This document shows, one piece after another, positions 27,122 to 35,184 of a stretch of DNA of 64,000 bases. The position numbers and the translations under genes were made by a program. The number at the start of each line of letters is the position of its first letter. Within the stretch, counting starts at the first letter, position 1. Source of the stretch: Acidobacteriota bacterium (GTDB taxonomy: Bacteria; Acidobacteriota; Blastocatellia; UBA7656); the NCBI GenBank assembly GCA_040754075.1, contig JBFMDH010000027.1, positions 42,649 through 106,648 on the forward strand, given 5' to 3'. The notes beneath the pieces were generated by a model. It did not search any database and was not told where the DNA came from. It was given only the letters and a program-made list of their open reading frames with translations.

Positions 27122-28552
27122 CTATTCGCGGTCGGGAAGTTGAACGATGATGATGCTGCCCGAATGATTTTCACCGCGAAACCCGCTTTCGCCAATCAAG
27201 GCGCGATTGAATTGAGTGTCAATGCCAACCGAAAGCGGATTGATGCCCGAAGGCAAAGGCAATTCGGCGCGCAAGATGAACGTTGCCAGATCGACAACAT
27301 ACAACATATTGAGATTGCGGTTGGCTACCACAGCCATATTGGTTTGCGGATTGATGGCGACACTAGTGTCGTTATAATCCGAACTCACAAAGCGCACCGG
27401 AATTCTGGCAATCTCCTGTCCCGCGCCAATGTCGAAAAGAAAAATCGCGGATTCGCGCAGATTGACAGCAATGGCGATGTTGTTGGTCGGGTTGACCGCA
27501 ACTTTATCGAAGATTGAACCGGCTCTCGCGGATGAAGGAATCTCTTTCACTTTGCGAAAAGGCGACGCGCCGTTATAGATGAAAAGCGCCGGTGGTTTGC
27601 CATCATCTGCGCCCGCAAAGATGAATTCGTTGGTGATGGAATTTCCGGTTGAAGCAAACAGCGCGAGATTTTCTTCTCGTGTCGTCAGATTGCCGGAATC
27701 GGTGTCCATAAAATAAGCGCGACGGTTTTGCGGATAATACAGGGTTGTAAAAGCGATGGCGCGGCTGTTTGATAATCCTGCAAGTGAAGTCGGATGCATA
27801 TCACTGGCAAGAATAAAATTGCGCATCGAACTGTTATTGATATTGATTACCGCAAGGCTGCCGCTGGTTTGTTTGGTCGAGTTGCCTTGATTGATGGCCA
27901 CCAGATTTTGCGAAGTCGAATCCCAACAAACCGATAACGTACCGGCATTGCCGGAAATCGAATCGCTATCGAGATTGTCAAAGCTCCGTGTGACACGCGC
28001 ATCGGCAACATCGAATTCAATCACCGAATCATTCAAGCCATCAGCCAGGTAAGCGCGGTGCGAAGCCGAATCAACGCTGATGCCATAGATGTACCCGATG
28101 CCGGACTGCGCGGAATCGAAATTGCCATCGTCGGGACTGTTCAACAAGGTTGTGCGCGTCGGTTCAACATTGACTTTGATGAATCCGTCAGCCACGCCGC
28201 CTTTCATTACAATGGTCAATTGATTTTGCGATTGCAAGCGCACGGCGGCAACGAATGACCCCTGGCTGCGATTAAATACCCATTCTTGTCCGTTGAGGAT
28301 AATGGTAATTTTTTTGACCCGTTGCGACCCGTCGCGATTGCCATGCGTGACCGATAAGCTGTAAGGAATCGTCGTGTCCGGGGCACTGAAGGCGCGTGAA
28401 AATTTTGCTTTGTTATTTTCGCCCCTCGGAAAAGTTTCAGGTCCAAAGACCGCGCCGGATTGCGCAAGAGCTTGGTGGGGGGGCACGCCAAAGCCCGGCA
28501 GAAGCGCTAGGAAAATTGCCGACGCCATCAAATAAACGAAAACTTTTTTCAT
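27122..28552 (-). CDS. exported beta-propeller protein (YncE/NHL-like)
   Basis: About 476 aa with a signal peptide (KKVFVYLMASAIFLALLPGF) and a polar N-terminal beta domain to about residue 140. Repeated propeller blades of the form VDSASHRAYLADG, NPTNNIAIAVNL, NPQTNMAVVANRN and LYVVDLATF follow. Such proteins usually bind other proteins or ligands in the periplasm; no catalytic motif is visible. ATG at 28552 fits the signal peptide; the frame extends 8 codons upstream to a TTG. Confidence 0.75.
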   Translation of the reverse strand: MKKVFVYLMASAIFLALLPGFGVPPHQALAQSGAVFGPETFPRGENNKAKFSRAFSAPDTTIPYSLSVTHGNRDGSQRVKKITIILNGQEWVFNRSQGSFVAAVRLQSQNQLTIVMKGGVADGFIKVNVEPTRTTLLNSPDDGNFDSAQSGIGYIYGISVDSASHRAYLADGLNDSVIEFDVADARVTRSFDNLDSDSISGNAGTLSVCWDSTSQNLVAINQGNSTKQTSGSLAVININNSSMRNFILASDMHPTSLAGLSNSRAIAFTTLYYPQNRRAYFMDTDSGNLTTREENLALFASTGNSITNEFIFAGADDGKPPALFIYNGASPFRKVKEIPSSARAGSIFDKVAVNPTNNIAIAVNLRESAIFLFDIGAGQEIARIPVRFVSSDYNDTSVAINPQTNMAVVANRNLNMLYVVDLATFILRAELPLPSGINPLSVGIDTQFNRALIGESGFRGENHSGSIIIVQLPDRE

Positions 28553-28679
28553 AACTGTTTTGACCTTCTGAATCAATATGCGCAGAACTTGAACGTTCTA
28601 TTCGTATGAGAGAAAACCGTAATGGCGATGCATTTCCAGAAATTTTCTCAACTCAGGTGGGTTTTTATCAGGAAAGGCT

Positions 28680-28722
28680 GCGGTGTTGGGATAAGCCACG
28701 AGACAGCTTACCCCAACACCGC
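28680..28722. repeat. 17-bp hairpin next to the flavin reductase stop
   Basis: Two 17-nt arms (28680-28696 and 28706-28722) pair with one mismatch around a 9-nt loop; the arms contain GCGGTGTTGGG and CCCAACACCGC. No T-run follows on the minus strand, so it may be a factor-assisted terminator, an mRNA-stabilising hairpin or a REP-like repeat. Confidence 0.7.
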
Positions 28723-28732
28723 CGCAATTTGA

Positions 28733-29209
28733 TTAAGCCAATTTTTGATAACCGCCGTGATAATAGAGCAAGGGGTTTTGATTGCCGACGGCGACGGCTT
28801 CAACTTCGCCGACAATAATGGTGTGGTCACCGCCCGGATAGTTATACGCGACTTTGCATTCGAGATACGCGAGTGCGCCTTCCAGCAAAGGCGTTTGACT
28901 GGTTTCACCGAAAGTAAAATTGGTGCCTTCAAACCGGTTCGGGTCTTTTGACGCAAAGCGATTGGAAAGCGCCTGCTGGGATTCATCTAAAATATTGACT
29001 GCGAAAAAACAACCTTCAGCCAGATGTTCCAGTGATGATGAGCGATTATCTATGCAAACCAGAATCAACGGCGGGTTTAATGAAACGGAAGCGAAGGCGC
29101 TCACCGTCAATCCATGCAAACCATTTTCTTTATCTTTGGTGGTGACAATCGTGACGCCGCTTGCAAAACGACCGAGCGCGGCGCGAAATTCTTCATTGTT
29201 GACAGCCAT
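28733..29209 (-). CDS. flavin reductase family protein (HpaC-like)
   Basis: 158-aa FMN-binding split-barrel protein that reduces flavin with NAD(P)H for a partner monooxygenase, or acts alone. Family segments are LGRFASGVTIVTTKD, GLTVSAFASVSLNPPLILVC, CFFAVNILDESQ and the C-terminal HTIIVGEVEAV. AGAGGAAAACGG precedes the ATG. No monooxygenase gene is nearby, so the partner is unknown. The gap to the next gene is almost filled by a small inverted array. Confidence 0.88.
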   Translation of the reverse strand: MAVNNEEFRAALGRFASGVTIVTTKDKENGLHGLTVSAFASVSLNPPLILVCIDNRSSSLEHLAEGCFFAVNILDESQQALSNRFASKDPNRFEGTNFTFGETSQTPLLEGALAYLECKVAYNYPGGDHTIIVGEVEAVAVGNQNPLLYYHGGYQKLA

Positions 29210-29223
29210 CCGTTTTCCTCTTT

Positions 29224-29279
29224 TTGGTCATTGGTCTTTAAACGCCATCCGTTCACTACAAACCAATAACCAATGACCA
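29224..29279. repeat. facing heptamer arrays (TTGGTCA type)
   Basis: TTGGTCA and TTGGTCT (29224-29237) face AACCAAT, AACCAAT and GACCA (29261-29279). The right array ends at the stop codon of the TPR gene and the left one begins 15 bp before the flavin reductase ATG. Confidence 0.75.
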
Positions 29280-30299
29280 TTACTGCTTTTTATATTTGTT
29301 AATCAATTCCTGCAAACCGTCCAATGAGCCTTTGCGCGCCTGGTAATAGGTTTTCAAATCTTCCATGAGTTGGTCGTGCAGCGCCTGATAGGCAGTGTTG
29401 CCTTCGGCTAGTCCCACGGCATGAGCAAAGTAATCAATCACCGCATCCATTTTCGTGTGGGCGCGCTTTAAGGCTTCATCTTTTACGGGTCCTGCCATCA
29501 GATTTTTATATTGCTGCGCGTACTTTTGATATTCATCATTGGCGAGCGTGCCCAGAATGGCATAGGTGAACGGGTCATTGGGATTGAGTGAAGCGGCTTT
29601 TTCAAGCTTCGCCTGGGCATCATCGGTGTTTTTCATCATGTAAGAGACAATGCCGAGCGATTGATAAAGTTGCGGCAGCCAGCGGGTCTTATATTCTGTC
29701 CAGGTGGCGGCTTCAAAATTTTCCGGCATTTTATCGGCTTCGATTAATTCGATGGCTTTGGCTCCGTAAGTCTGCGATTGCTGAACGAAATTGGCGTTTC
29801 CGCGTTTTGCCTGTTCAATACCGAAAATCGAGAGTTGCGTCAGGATGGCAACATCGCCGGGGGCTTTTTCGAGATGCGTAGCGCCGACGCGAAAGGCATC
29901 CTCACCGCGCGTCGCTTTAACATAACCGTCGATTAAAATACCTGAAATTAACAGCGTTTCTTTAGGGTCATTAAATATCGTCATCAAGGTTTCCGATGAA
30001 GAAATCTGGGTTGCCGCGTCGGTGGATTTGGCTACTTCGGCGACCATATACTGCGCCAGTTTGAAACGCTCGACGCCTTTGGAATATTTCTTCATATACT
30101 CTTTGGCAGCTTCCAGTTTAGCCGCCAGCGTCGGCGCATTTTGCACTTTACTTAAAGCTTTTTGTTCATCGGCGGATGGTTGTGCCGGTTTATTTTTATC
30201 TTGAATCGAATAAGCAAGAGCCGGAACACTCATTGCTATAGCCGCAAGCAGACCTACAGCAAATATCCGCCTCGCGGAAATAATCAATTGTTTCATCAT
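29280..30299 (-). CDS. exported alpha-helical (TPR-like) protein
   Basis: 339 aa with a signal peptide (FAVGLLAAIAMSVPALA). The rest is helical with TPR-like elements, clearest in DAQAKLEKAASLNPNDPFTYAILGTL. Likely a periplasmic protein-protein interaction scaffold; no enzyme motif is seen. Divergent from another TPR gene at 30533. A tandem ATG-ATG start sits 4-7 nt from AGAGG. Confidence 0.75.
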   Translation of the reverse strand: MMKQLIISARRIFAVGLLAAIAMSVPALAYSIQDKNKPAQPSADEQKALSKVQNAPTLAAKLEAAKEYMKKYSKGVERFKLAQYMVAEVAKSTDAATQISSSETLMTIFNDPKETLLISGILIDGYVKATRGEDAFRVGATHLEKAPGDVAILTQLSIFGIEQAKRGNANFVQQSQTYGAKAIELIEADKMPENFEAATWTEYKTRWLPQLYQSLGIVSYMMKNTDDAQAKLEKAASLNPNDPFTYAILGTLANDEYQKYAQQYKNLMAGPVKDEALKRAHTKMDAVIDYFAHAVGLAEGNTAYQALHDQLMEDLKTYYQARKGSLDGLQELINKYKKQ

Positions 30300-30470
30300 T
30301 AAACCTCTTTCTCGTATTTATGGGGATAGGGTATCGGTTGCGAACCACTCATCACAACGAACCGTTATTGTGCTTGATTGCCGCAGGGCTTGGCAAGCGC
30401 ACAAAATGTCTGGTCGGGCAACGAAAATTCGGGTTTCGCACTTCTCAGCTTTGACTGAGGGCACTACGCC

Positions 30471-30500
30471 TTGAGTTGCTCGTTCAAAGAAGAATAAAAT
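30471..30500 (+). promoter_or_regulatory. possible sigma70 promoter
   Basis: TTGAGT (30471-30476), 18-bp spacer and TAAAAT (30495-30500), 33 bp before the TPR gene start. Confidence 0.35.
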
Positions 30501-30532
30501 TTCACCAGACTGCAAGAATGGAGAGAAGTACA

Positions 30533-31699
30533 ATGATGAAAAAATTATCCTGGCTTTTGGCGGCGTTTGCGGTTGTCGTCTTCACTCAGACTTTCGCGGC
30601 GGCGCAGGATTGGGACAGCGCCATCTCGCTTTACAATCAAAAACAATATCGTCAGGCAGCACAGGCGTTTCACGCGGTGCTCAAAGCCAACCCGAATTAC
30701 TGGCAAGCGTGGTATTACATCGGCGCAAGCCATTACAACCTGCAAGGCTACGAAGATGCCATTGACGCCTTCACCAATTATTTGAAGAGCGCCGAAAAGG
30801 ATGAAAAAGGTCAGGCGGCGGCGCATTACTACATAGGGTTTTCTGAGTACCAGCTTAAACATTACGACAAAGCGATTCCATCGCTCGCGCAATACCTAAC
30901 GCTGACGGAAAAATTGCAACAGAAAGTTGAACCGAATGCCCGCGCCGCGCTGGGTCGCGCCTACATCTACACGGAAAAATATAACGAAGCGATTCCGGCG
31001 CTCACCGCCAGCATCAACGAACTCAAAACCAACACCAGCAATTATTACTATCTGGCATACGCGCATCAAAAACTGGCGCATCCCGATCAAGCCATCACCG
31101 CGTTGAATCAGGGACTCGCGGTTGAACCGAAAGACGCCGATTTGCTCACCATGCTTTGTGAACTCTATCTCGCGCAAAGCGCGAAAAATCCGCCGATGCT
31201 CAAACAAGCCATCAGTGTCGGTGAACGACTTGTTGCCGTCAAAGATGATGAAACGGTCTGGCGGTTACTCGGTCAGTCTTATCTGGTCGATAAGCAATAC
31301 GCCAAAGCCGCGCCACTGCTTGATAAATATGCCCGCGCCCACACCGACCAGAGCAGCGCGTGGATTAATCTGGGCATTGCTTATTCGCGTTCGTCGCAAT
31401 GGAAAAAAGCCGCTGAAGCGTTGGAGCAGGCGGTAAAGCTTGCGCCGACCAATGTGCCGGTGATGAACGAACTCGGTTATGTTTATGAAAGCGATAAAGA
31501 GTTGGACAAAGCCTTGAGCGTTTACGAAAAGGCGTTTCAGGCATCCGCGCAAAAAGATGAAACCGCCAGGCAGGGCATCGAACGGGTGAAATACCTCAAG
31601 CAACAACCGGCAACTGCAACACCGCAACCGACAACCACGAAAAAGCCAACGCCGACGAAACCATCTGCAACCACAACCTCGCGTTCAGGCAAACGGTAA
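30533..31699 (+). CDS. exported TPR-repeat protein
   Basis: 388 aa. The signal peptide (KKLSWLLAAFAVVVFTQTFAAA) is followed by about eight TPR units (for example AISLYNQKQYRQAAQAFHAV, AAEALEQAVKLAPTNVPV) and a C-terminal Thr/Pro/Lys-rich tail. Likely a periplasmic scaffold. ATG at 30533 follows GGAGAGAAG; an upstream in-frame extension of 19 codons would hide the signal peptide. A clear terminator follows. Confidence 0.87.
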   Translation: MMKKLSWLLAAFAVVVFTQTFAAAQDWDSAISLYNQKQYRQAAQAFHAVLKANPNYWQAWYYIGASHYNLQGYEDAIDAFTNYLKSAEKDEKGQAAAHYYIGFSEYQLKHYDKAIPSLAQYLTLTEKLQQKVEPNARAALGRAYIYTEKYNEAIPALTASINELKTNTSNYYYLAYAHQKLAHPDQAITALNQGLAVEPKDADLLTMLCELYLAQSAKNPPMLKQAISVGERLVAVKDDETVWRLLGQSYLVDKQYAKAAPLLDKYARAHTDQSSAWINLGIAYSRSSQWKKAAEALEQAVKLAPTNVPVMNELGYVYESDKELDKALSVYEKAFQASAQKDETARQGIERVKYLKQQPATATPQPTTTKKPTPTKPSATTTSRSGKR

Positions 31700-31709
31700 A
31701 AACATTTGA

Positions 31710-31748
31710 GGCGCGAAATCGGCTACTGTAGCCAGTTTCGCGCCTTTT
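31710..31748 (+). terminator. intrinsic terminator of the TPR gene
   Basis: Two-part stem: GGCGCGAAA (31710-31718) with TTTCGCGCC (31736-31744), and inner GGCTAC (31721-31726) with GTAGCC (31728-31733), followed by TTTTC. Confidence 0.88.
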
Positions 31749-31816
31749 CACAGACTCACAAAAATAGTTACGGTTTAAATTTTATAAATGCGCCGCGCCG
31801 TGCAGTGATTAGTTAT

Positions 31817-31997
31817 AAAACTTCTGGCGGCTGTGCCGCTTTGATGTGCGGCGGTGGCTTTGCCCCGCCGAGACCATTCGCCAACGGTTCGGGGCTACGC
31901 TCCAAATTGGCGGCGTAGCCGCAAGCGTTGGGTGGCAAGGCGCTCGGAAAGGCTCTGCCTTTCCGCACATCAAAGCGGCACAGCCGCCGGAGGTTTT
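31817..31997. mobile_element. MITE-like element with 35-bp terminal inverted repeats
   Basis: 181 bp. The left end 31817-31851 and the right end 31963-31997 are inverted copies with only 2 mismatches in 35. The shared core is CGGCTGTGCCGCTTTGATG. Interior GGCTACGC/GCGTAGCC adds a second stem. It encodes no transposase and no convincing protein. It lies between a terminator and the end of the epimerase-like gene. A target duplication is not clear. Confidence 0.8.
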
Positions 31998-32017
31998 TAA
32001 AGATTGTCCTAATTGGT

Positions 32018-33097
32018 TTACCCGCCAATGATTGAACCATCTTCGGCAACGCGCTCGACCATCGATATGCCTTCATAAGCGATTGCCAATAACTCGACTG
32101 CTAAACTTTCTCCCGCTTCAAGCATCAACGCTTCGCCGTTACTTACGGCTTCATGCAATTTCGGCAAAGCCACACAAGGTTCAAGCGCGATATTGTAAGT
32201 GGCGCTCCACCAGGGGTAATTGCGCCCACCGCGAAAAATTTGCCAGTACCACAGCACTTTAAAAATTTCTGCCGGGTAACGCATCGCAAAACCGACGCGC
32301 TTATCGGTATTGGTCACTGCAAACCACCCGTCCGCGATGCCTTCCAGGAAAATCATGTCTGCCGATTCAACTTCGGGCGGCGGAATTTTCGATAAATCAA
32401 CGCTCCAATCTTCGCGCCCTTCGCCAAGCGGCCACTTTGAATTCTGGTCGGCAACCAGCCGCGAAGTCTCGCCGGTGTATTCCTTCATCGTGCGTATACG
32501 ACAAGGCGGCGCGTCTACGCGACAACTCTCATCGATGAACGGATGCCCCAAAGCCGGGTGATGTCCCCAGATAAATTCCGCCGGTTGTCCGCCTTCGTTA
32601 GTGACGCGCTCGTGTATGCGCAAAATGGCTTCGTGACGTTTTAAAGTCAAAGTCTTGGCTAAATGAAAAGGCGTGCGAATGGCGCGCACCTCGAAACGCA
32701 CGGCGATTTCATCCACTTCATCTTTGATAATCGTGTAACGCCAGGGGAGTGCGGCGATCTCGCCATGTTGACCGATTTCCGCGCCTTGATAAGTAGAAAA
32801 ATTGCCGCAATTGGGAAACAATTCCTGCCACCCGCCTTCGTAATTGTCCATAAAGGTTCCCGACCCGCGAATGTGTTGCGGCAGGTAGCGCGGGCGCAAA
32901 CCTTCACGGGTGCGCCACATGAAATCCACATCCTGCGGTTTATAGAGAAACTCGAAAATATCCGTGCCTTTATCGGCAAGGACGGTGACGCGCAGCTTTT
33001 CATTTTCGAGCGTAATGGCGCGATAGCCTTCATAAATAAATTCGGTGAGGCGGCAACCATAATTGCGATTGTGATGATAGGTTTGATAATCGGTCAT
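32018..33097 (-). CDS. aldose-1-epimerase-like protein (DUF4432-type)
   Basis: 359-aa beta-sandwich protein of the galactose-mutarotase superfamily. Conserved parts include RVTVLADKGTDIFEFLY, the HHPALGHPFIDESC segment with candidate active-site histidines, and NYEGGWQELFPNCG. It probably binds or interconverts anomers of a sugar or sugar acid. No signal peptide is present. The sugar is unknown. The A+T-rich restriction island begins just upstream. Confidence 0.8.
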   Translation of the reverse strand: MTDYQTYHHNRNYGCRLTEFIYEGYRAITLENEKLRVTVLADKGTDIFEFLYKPQDVDFMWRTREGLRPRYLPQHIRGSGTFMDNYEGGWQELFPNCGNFSTYQGAEIGQHGEIAALPWRYTIIKDEVDEIAVRFEVRAIRTPFHLAKTLTLKRHEAILRIHERVTNEGGQPAEFIWGHHPALGHPFIDESCRVDAPPCRIRTMKEYTGETSRLVADQNSKWPLGEGREDWSVDLSKIPPPEVESADMIFLEGIADGWFAVTNTDKRVGFAMRYPAEIFKVLWYWQIFRGGRNYPWWSATYNIALEPCVALPKLHEAVSNGEALMLEAGESLAVELLAIAYEGISMVERVAEDGSIIGG

Positions 33098-33145
33098 TGA
33101 GGATTCGTCCTTTGTCCGGGCATTTTGCAGCAGTCTTTATAATGC

Positions 33146-33187
33146 AAAAAGTTTGCGCCGCAAAGCGCGTTCGGTCAGGGCGCAAAC
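33146..33187 (-). terminator. intrinsic terminator ending the restriction island
   Basis: On the minus strand GTTTGCGC (33180-33187) pairs with GCGCAAAC (33151-33158) and is followed by TTTTT (33146-33150). It overlaps the stop codon of the methyltransferase remnant. Confidence 0.75.
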
Positions 33188-33348
33188 GACTCTTCAGATA
33201 AAAGGCTCGATAAATCCTGTTTGCCGAATCCTTCGATGCGGCGCAGAAATTCAGCATGAAGGCTTGGCGACCGGGTAGCGATTTTGCGCCGTTTGCTGAG
33301 TTGCAAATAGGCTTCTTCCAAATCAATTCCTAAAAATCTTCTGATCAT
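33175..33348 (-). pseudogene. 3' remnant of a beta-class DNA methyltransferase gene
   Basis: A 57-codon frame. It starts MIRRFLGIDLEEAYLQLSKR and matches the C-terminal end of DpnA/CcrM-type (beta-class) DNA methyltransferases, where RRFxGIDxxxxYLxxAxKR follows motif I. The rest of the enzyme, including DPPY and DPFxGSG, is missing. The frame stays open further upstream (to about 33468) without a start or any methyltransferase similarity. It lies on the same strand as the dpnI-like gene and the dam remnant, and ends in a terminator. Confidence 0.6.
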
Positions 33349-33459
33349 CGGAAGTCGTCGGAAAACCGTTTTGAAATTTCCTCTAAATTGTTGATTTTGA
33401 TCGGGTTGTTGGTTGATCTGGATGTGAAAGGGATCGTATGATGAGATGCAAAGAAAACT

Positions 33460-33936
33460 ATGGACACTTCATTTGAGAGATGCAAACTCACGAAAGTCGA
33501 ATGGCTGACGCCGCCTTATTTGGTTAAAAAACTGGGCGCGTTCGACCTGGACCCTTGCAGTCCGGTCAATGCGCCTTTCCTACACGCCAGAGTAAATTAC
33601 ACGATTGAAGATAACGGATTAGAAAAAGCGTGGTTCGGCAGAGTTTATTGCAATCCGCCTTATGGAAAAGATTTATATTTGTGGTTGGAAAAACTCAAAA
33701 ATCATGGAAACGGCATCGCGCTAATTTTTGCAAGAACCGAGACCAAATGTTTCTTTGACCATGTTTGGAATTCGGCAGACGCTTTGCTTTTTGTAAAAGG
33801 CAGAATTCGTTTTTATCACGTTTCAGGAAAACAAGGGGGCACGTCTGGAGCGCCGAGCGTTTTTGTGGCTTATGGAAAAGAGAATGCCAGTGCTTTGAAA
33901 AACAGCGGCATTGAAGGCAGGTATTTGGAGTTGTGA
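33460..33936 (+). CDS. phage-type DNA N6-adenine methyltransferase
   Basis: 158-aa protein of the phage Dam family (PF05869 type), transferring a methyl group from SAM to adenine in DNA. The family-typical VEWLTPPYLVKKLGAFDLDP opening and the catalytic YCNPPYG (NPPY) motif are present. Length is near the family norm, so it looks intact. It is on the opposite strand to the dpnI-like gene and ends at the stop of the small partner gene. The stretch is A+T-rich compared with neighbours, suggesting transfer. The target sequence is unknown; GATC methylation would conflict with a DpnI enzyme. Confidence 0.85.
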   Translation: MDTSFERCKLTKVEWLTPPYLVKKLGAFDLDPCSPVNAPFLHARVNYTIEDNGLEKAWFGRVYCNPPYGKDLYLWLEKLKNHGNGIALIFARTETKCFFDHVWNSADALLFVKGRIRFYHVSGKQGGTSGAPSVFVAYGKENASALKNSGIEGRYLEL

Positions 33937-34137
33937 TTAAAGAATTTCGTAGGTGATAAATTCGGCGACATTAAATTCGGCATCGAAAATCCAGGTATTT
34001 TCTTGCAGCAGTTTTTTGAGGGCTTCATCTTCATCGCTGACATTTTCAACGATGCCGATGACTTGCATATTTTCAACCTGACTGCCATTTGGAGCCGTTG
34101 TTTCACCTTCGGGTGTAATGAAGATAAATTTTTTCAT
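33937..34137 (-). CDS. small acidic protein coupled to dpnI
   Basis: 66 aa, starting [18 protein letters not shown] with an acidic C-terminal half (SDEDEALKKLLQEN). Its ATG overlaps the stop of the dpnI-like gene by 4 bp (ATGA), so the two are translationally coupled. In pneumococcal DpnI cassettes a small second gene (dpnD) follows dpnC. This protein holds that position, but I see no firm similarity to DpnD. Function unknown. Confidence 0.7.
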   Translation of the reverse strand: MKKFIFITPEGETTAPNGSQVENMQVIGIVENVSDEDEALKKLLQENTWIFDAEFNVAEFITYEIL

Positions 34138-34907
34138 CGTGACACTCTTCTGTATTTACCTCTTGCCACAAAGTCGATGATATTCTTATCCCGTAAAATT
34201 TGTAGTTGCTGTCTGATTTTGTCTTTAATGAAATTGTTATCGGGATGTTTTAGTTTCAGTTCTTCTTCAAATCTATAAACCTCATTCAGAGAAAATTCCT
34301 GTGAACTGATTCGGTCAAGACATTTCAAAACATCTAAAGTCCAGCCTTTGGCTTCATCCGATTTGTCACGCAGAAAAACCGTTTTATTCCAGGTTTCAAT
34401 CACTTGAGTTTTACTGAGCACAATTGAATTTTTAATAAGAAAGATGCGTCCTAATTCAGGAATGCGTTGCAAATCAATGTTGCACCCGACCCATCCTGCG
34501 CGTCTAGCCCTTGCTGCCAAGGGCTTTCTTTTTTCAATAATTTCCGATTGAAAAAAGTGTTTTGGAATAATGAGAAAATTATTAACCGACCATTGCGGTT
34601 TACGATAGGTTAAGAAAAAAAAGTTGGGATTATTGTCAGAGGTTATTCTTGCAATCATCGTCGAATATGCCCCGTCATTGATTTTTTTCCCGAGATTTCC
34701 GTTTTTGCTTTTCAGTTCAAAATCTTCATTGCAAGAGGCGCAGAAAAAATCAGCAACAGGTTTATTGTTCTGATATTCAATCAGATTTTCTTTACCGCAA
34801 TTCGGACAATAAGAATTTTCTTTGACCCAATTTTCGGTCAAAACTCTGGCAATTTGCGAAGAACTTGAATATGAATTTGCCAAGCTGATGTTAAATTTGA
34901 GATTCAT
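34134..34907 (-). CDS. dpnI-like (dpnC): DpnI-type methyl-directed restriction endonuclease
   Basis: 257 aa, closely similar along its length to the S. pneumoniae DpnI enzyme (about 254 aa), which cuts DNA at GATC only when adenine is methylated. The PD-(D/E)xK active site is conserved at the same numbers: Asp53, Glu64 and Lys66 in PVADFFC...DFELKSK. Zinc cysteines are at 34, 37, 56 and 59. [26 protein letters not shown] and [17 protein letters not shown] are diagnostic blocks. The C-terminal winged-helix region ends [16 protein letters not shown]. It would destroy incoming Dam-methylated phage or plasmid DNA. It is A+T-rich against its neighbours, implying transfer. Its start overlaps the stop of the dam remnant. 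Confidence 0.96.
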   Translation of the reverse strand: MNLKFNISLANSYSSSSQIARVLTENWVKENSYCPNCGKENLIEYQNNKPVADFFCASCNEDFELKSKNGNLGKKINDGAYSTMIARITSDNNPNFFFLTYRKPQWSVNNFLIIPKHFFQSEIIEKRKPLAARARRAGWVGCNIDLQRIPELGRIFLIKNSIVLSKTQVIETWNKTVFLRDKSDEAKGWTLDVLKCLDRISSQEFSLNEVYRFEEELKLKHPDNNFIKDKIRQQLQILRDKNIIDFVARGKYRRVSR

Positions 34908-35077
34908 AAAAACAACACTGCGCCGCTGCCGACGAAGGGTTCAACGTAAGTGAAGCGGTTGTCTGAAACCAACGCGGGCAGCGCGCCTTGGATTTCTCGA
35001 AGCAATTGCGTCTTGCCGCCCGCCCACTTCAAAAAGGGTCTGGCGCGCAAACCTTTCCGGTTTTTGTCGTTCTTCAT
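34904..35077 (-). pseudogene. 5' remnant of a dam/DpnM-type adenine methylase gene
   Basis: A 57-codon frame starting [20 protein letters not shown] and reaching [13 protein letters not shown], the first two blocks (target-recognition start and SAM-binding motif I) of D12-class adenine methylases. It stops at a TGA that overlaps the ATG of the dpnI-like gene. About 200 residues including DPPY are missing. The break falls exactly at the dpnI start, as expected if the 3' part was replaced by the endonuclease cassette. Confidence 0.8.
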
Positions 35078-35184
35078 AGTTATCGAAAATTTGCCGTTGT
35101 GATTCTAACGGAAGTTGGCTTTTATGGCGATTGCATATTATAGAGAGTGTAGTTGATAAATTGACAGCTAAGGACGAATGACTG

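Noticed and set aside
31846..32031. Small ORFs inside the MITE-like element
   Set aside because: They exist only because the inverted repeats lack stops; not protein-like.
34003..34278. 91-codon plus-strand frame across the dpnI region
   Set aside because: Antisense to the small coupled gene and the end of the DpnI-like gene.
35078..35184. preQ1 riboswitch before queC
   Set aside because: CTAAGGA near the start resembles the end of a preQ1-I aptamer, but the required stem and A-rich tail are missing.
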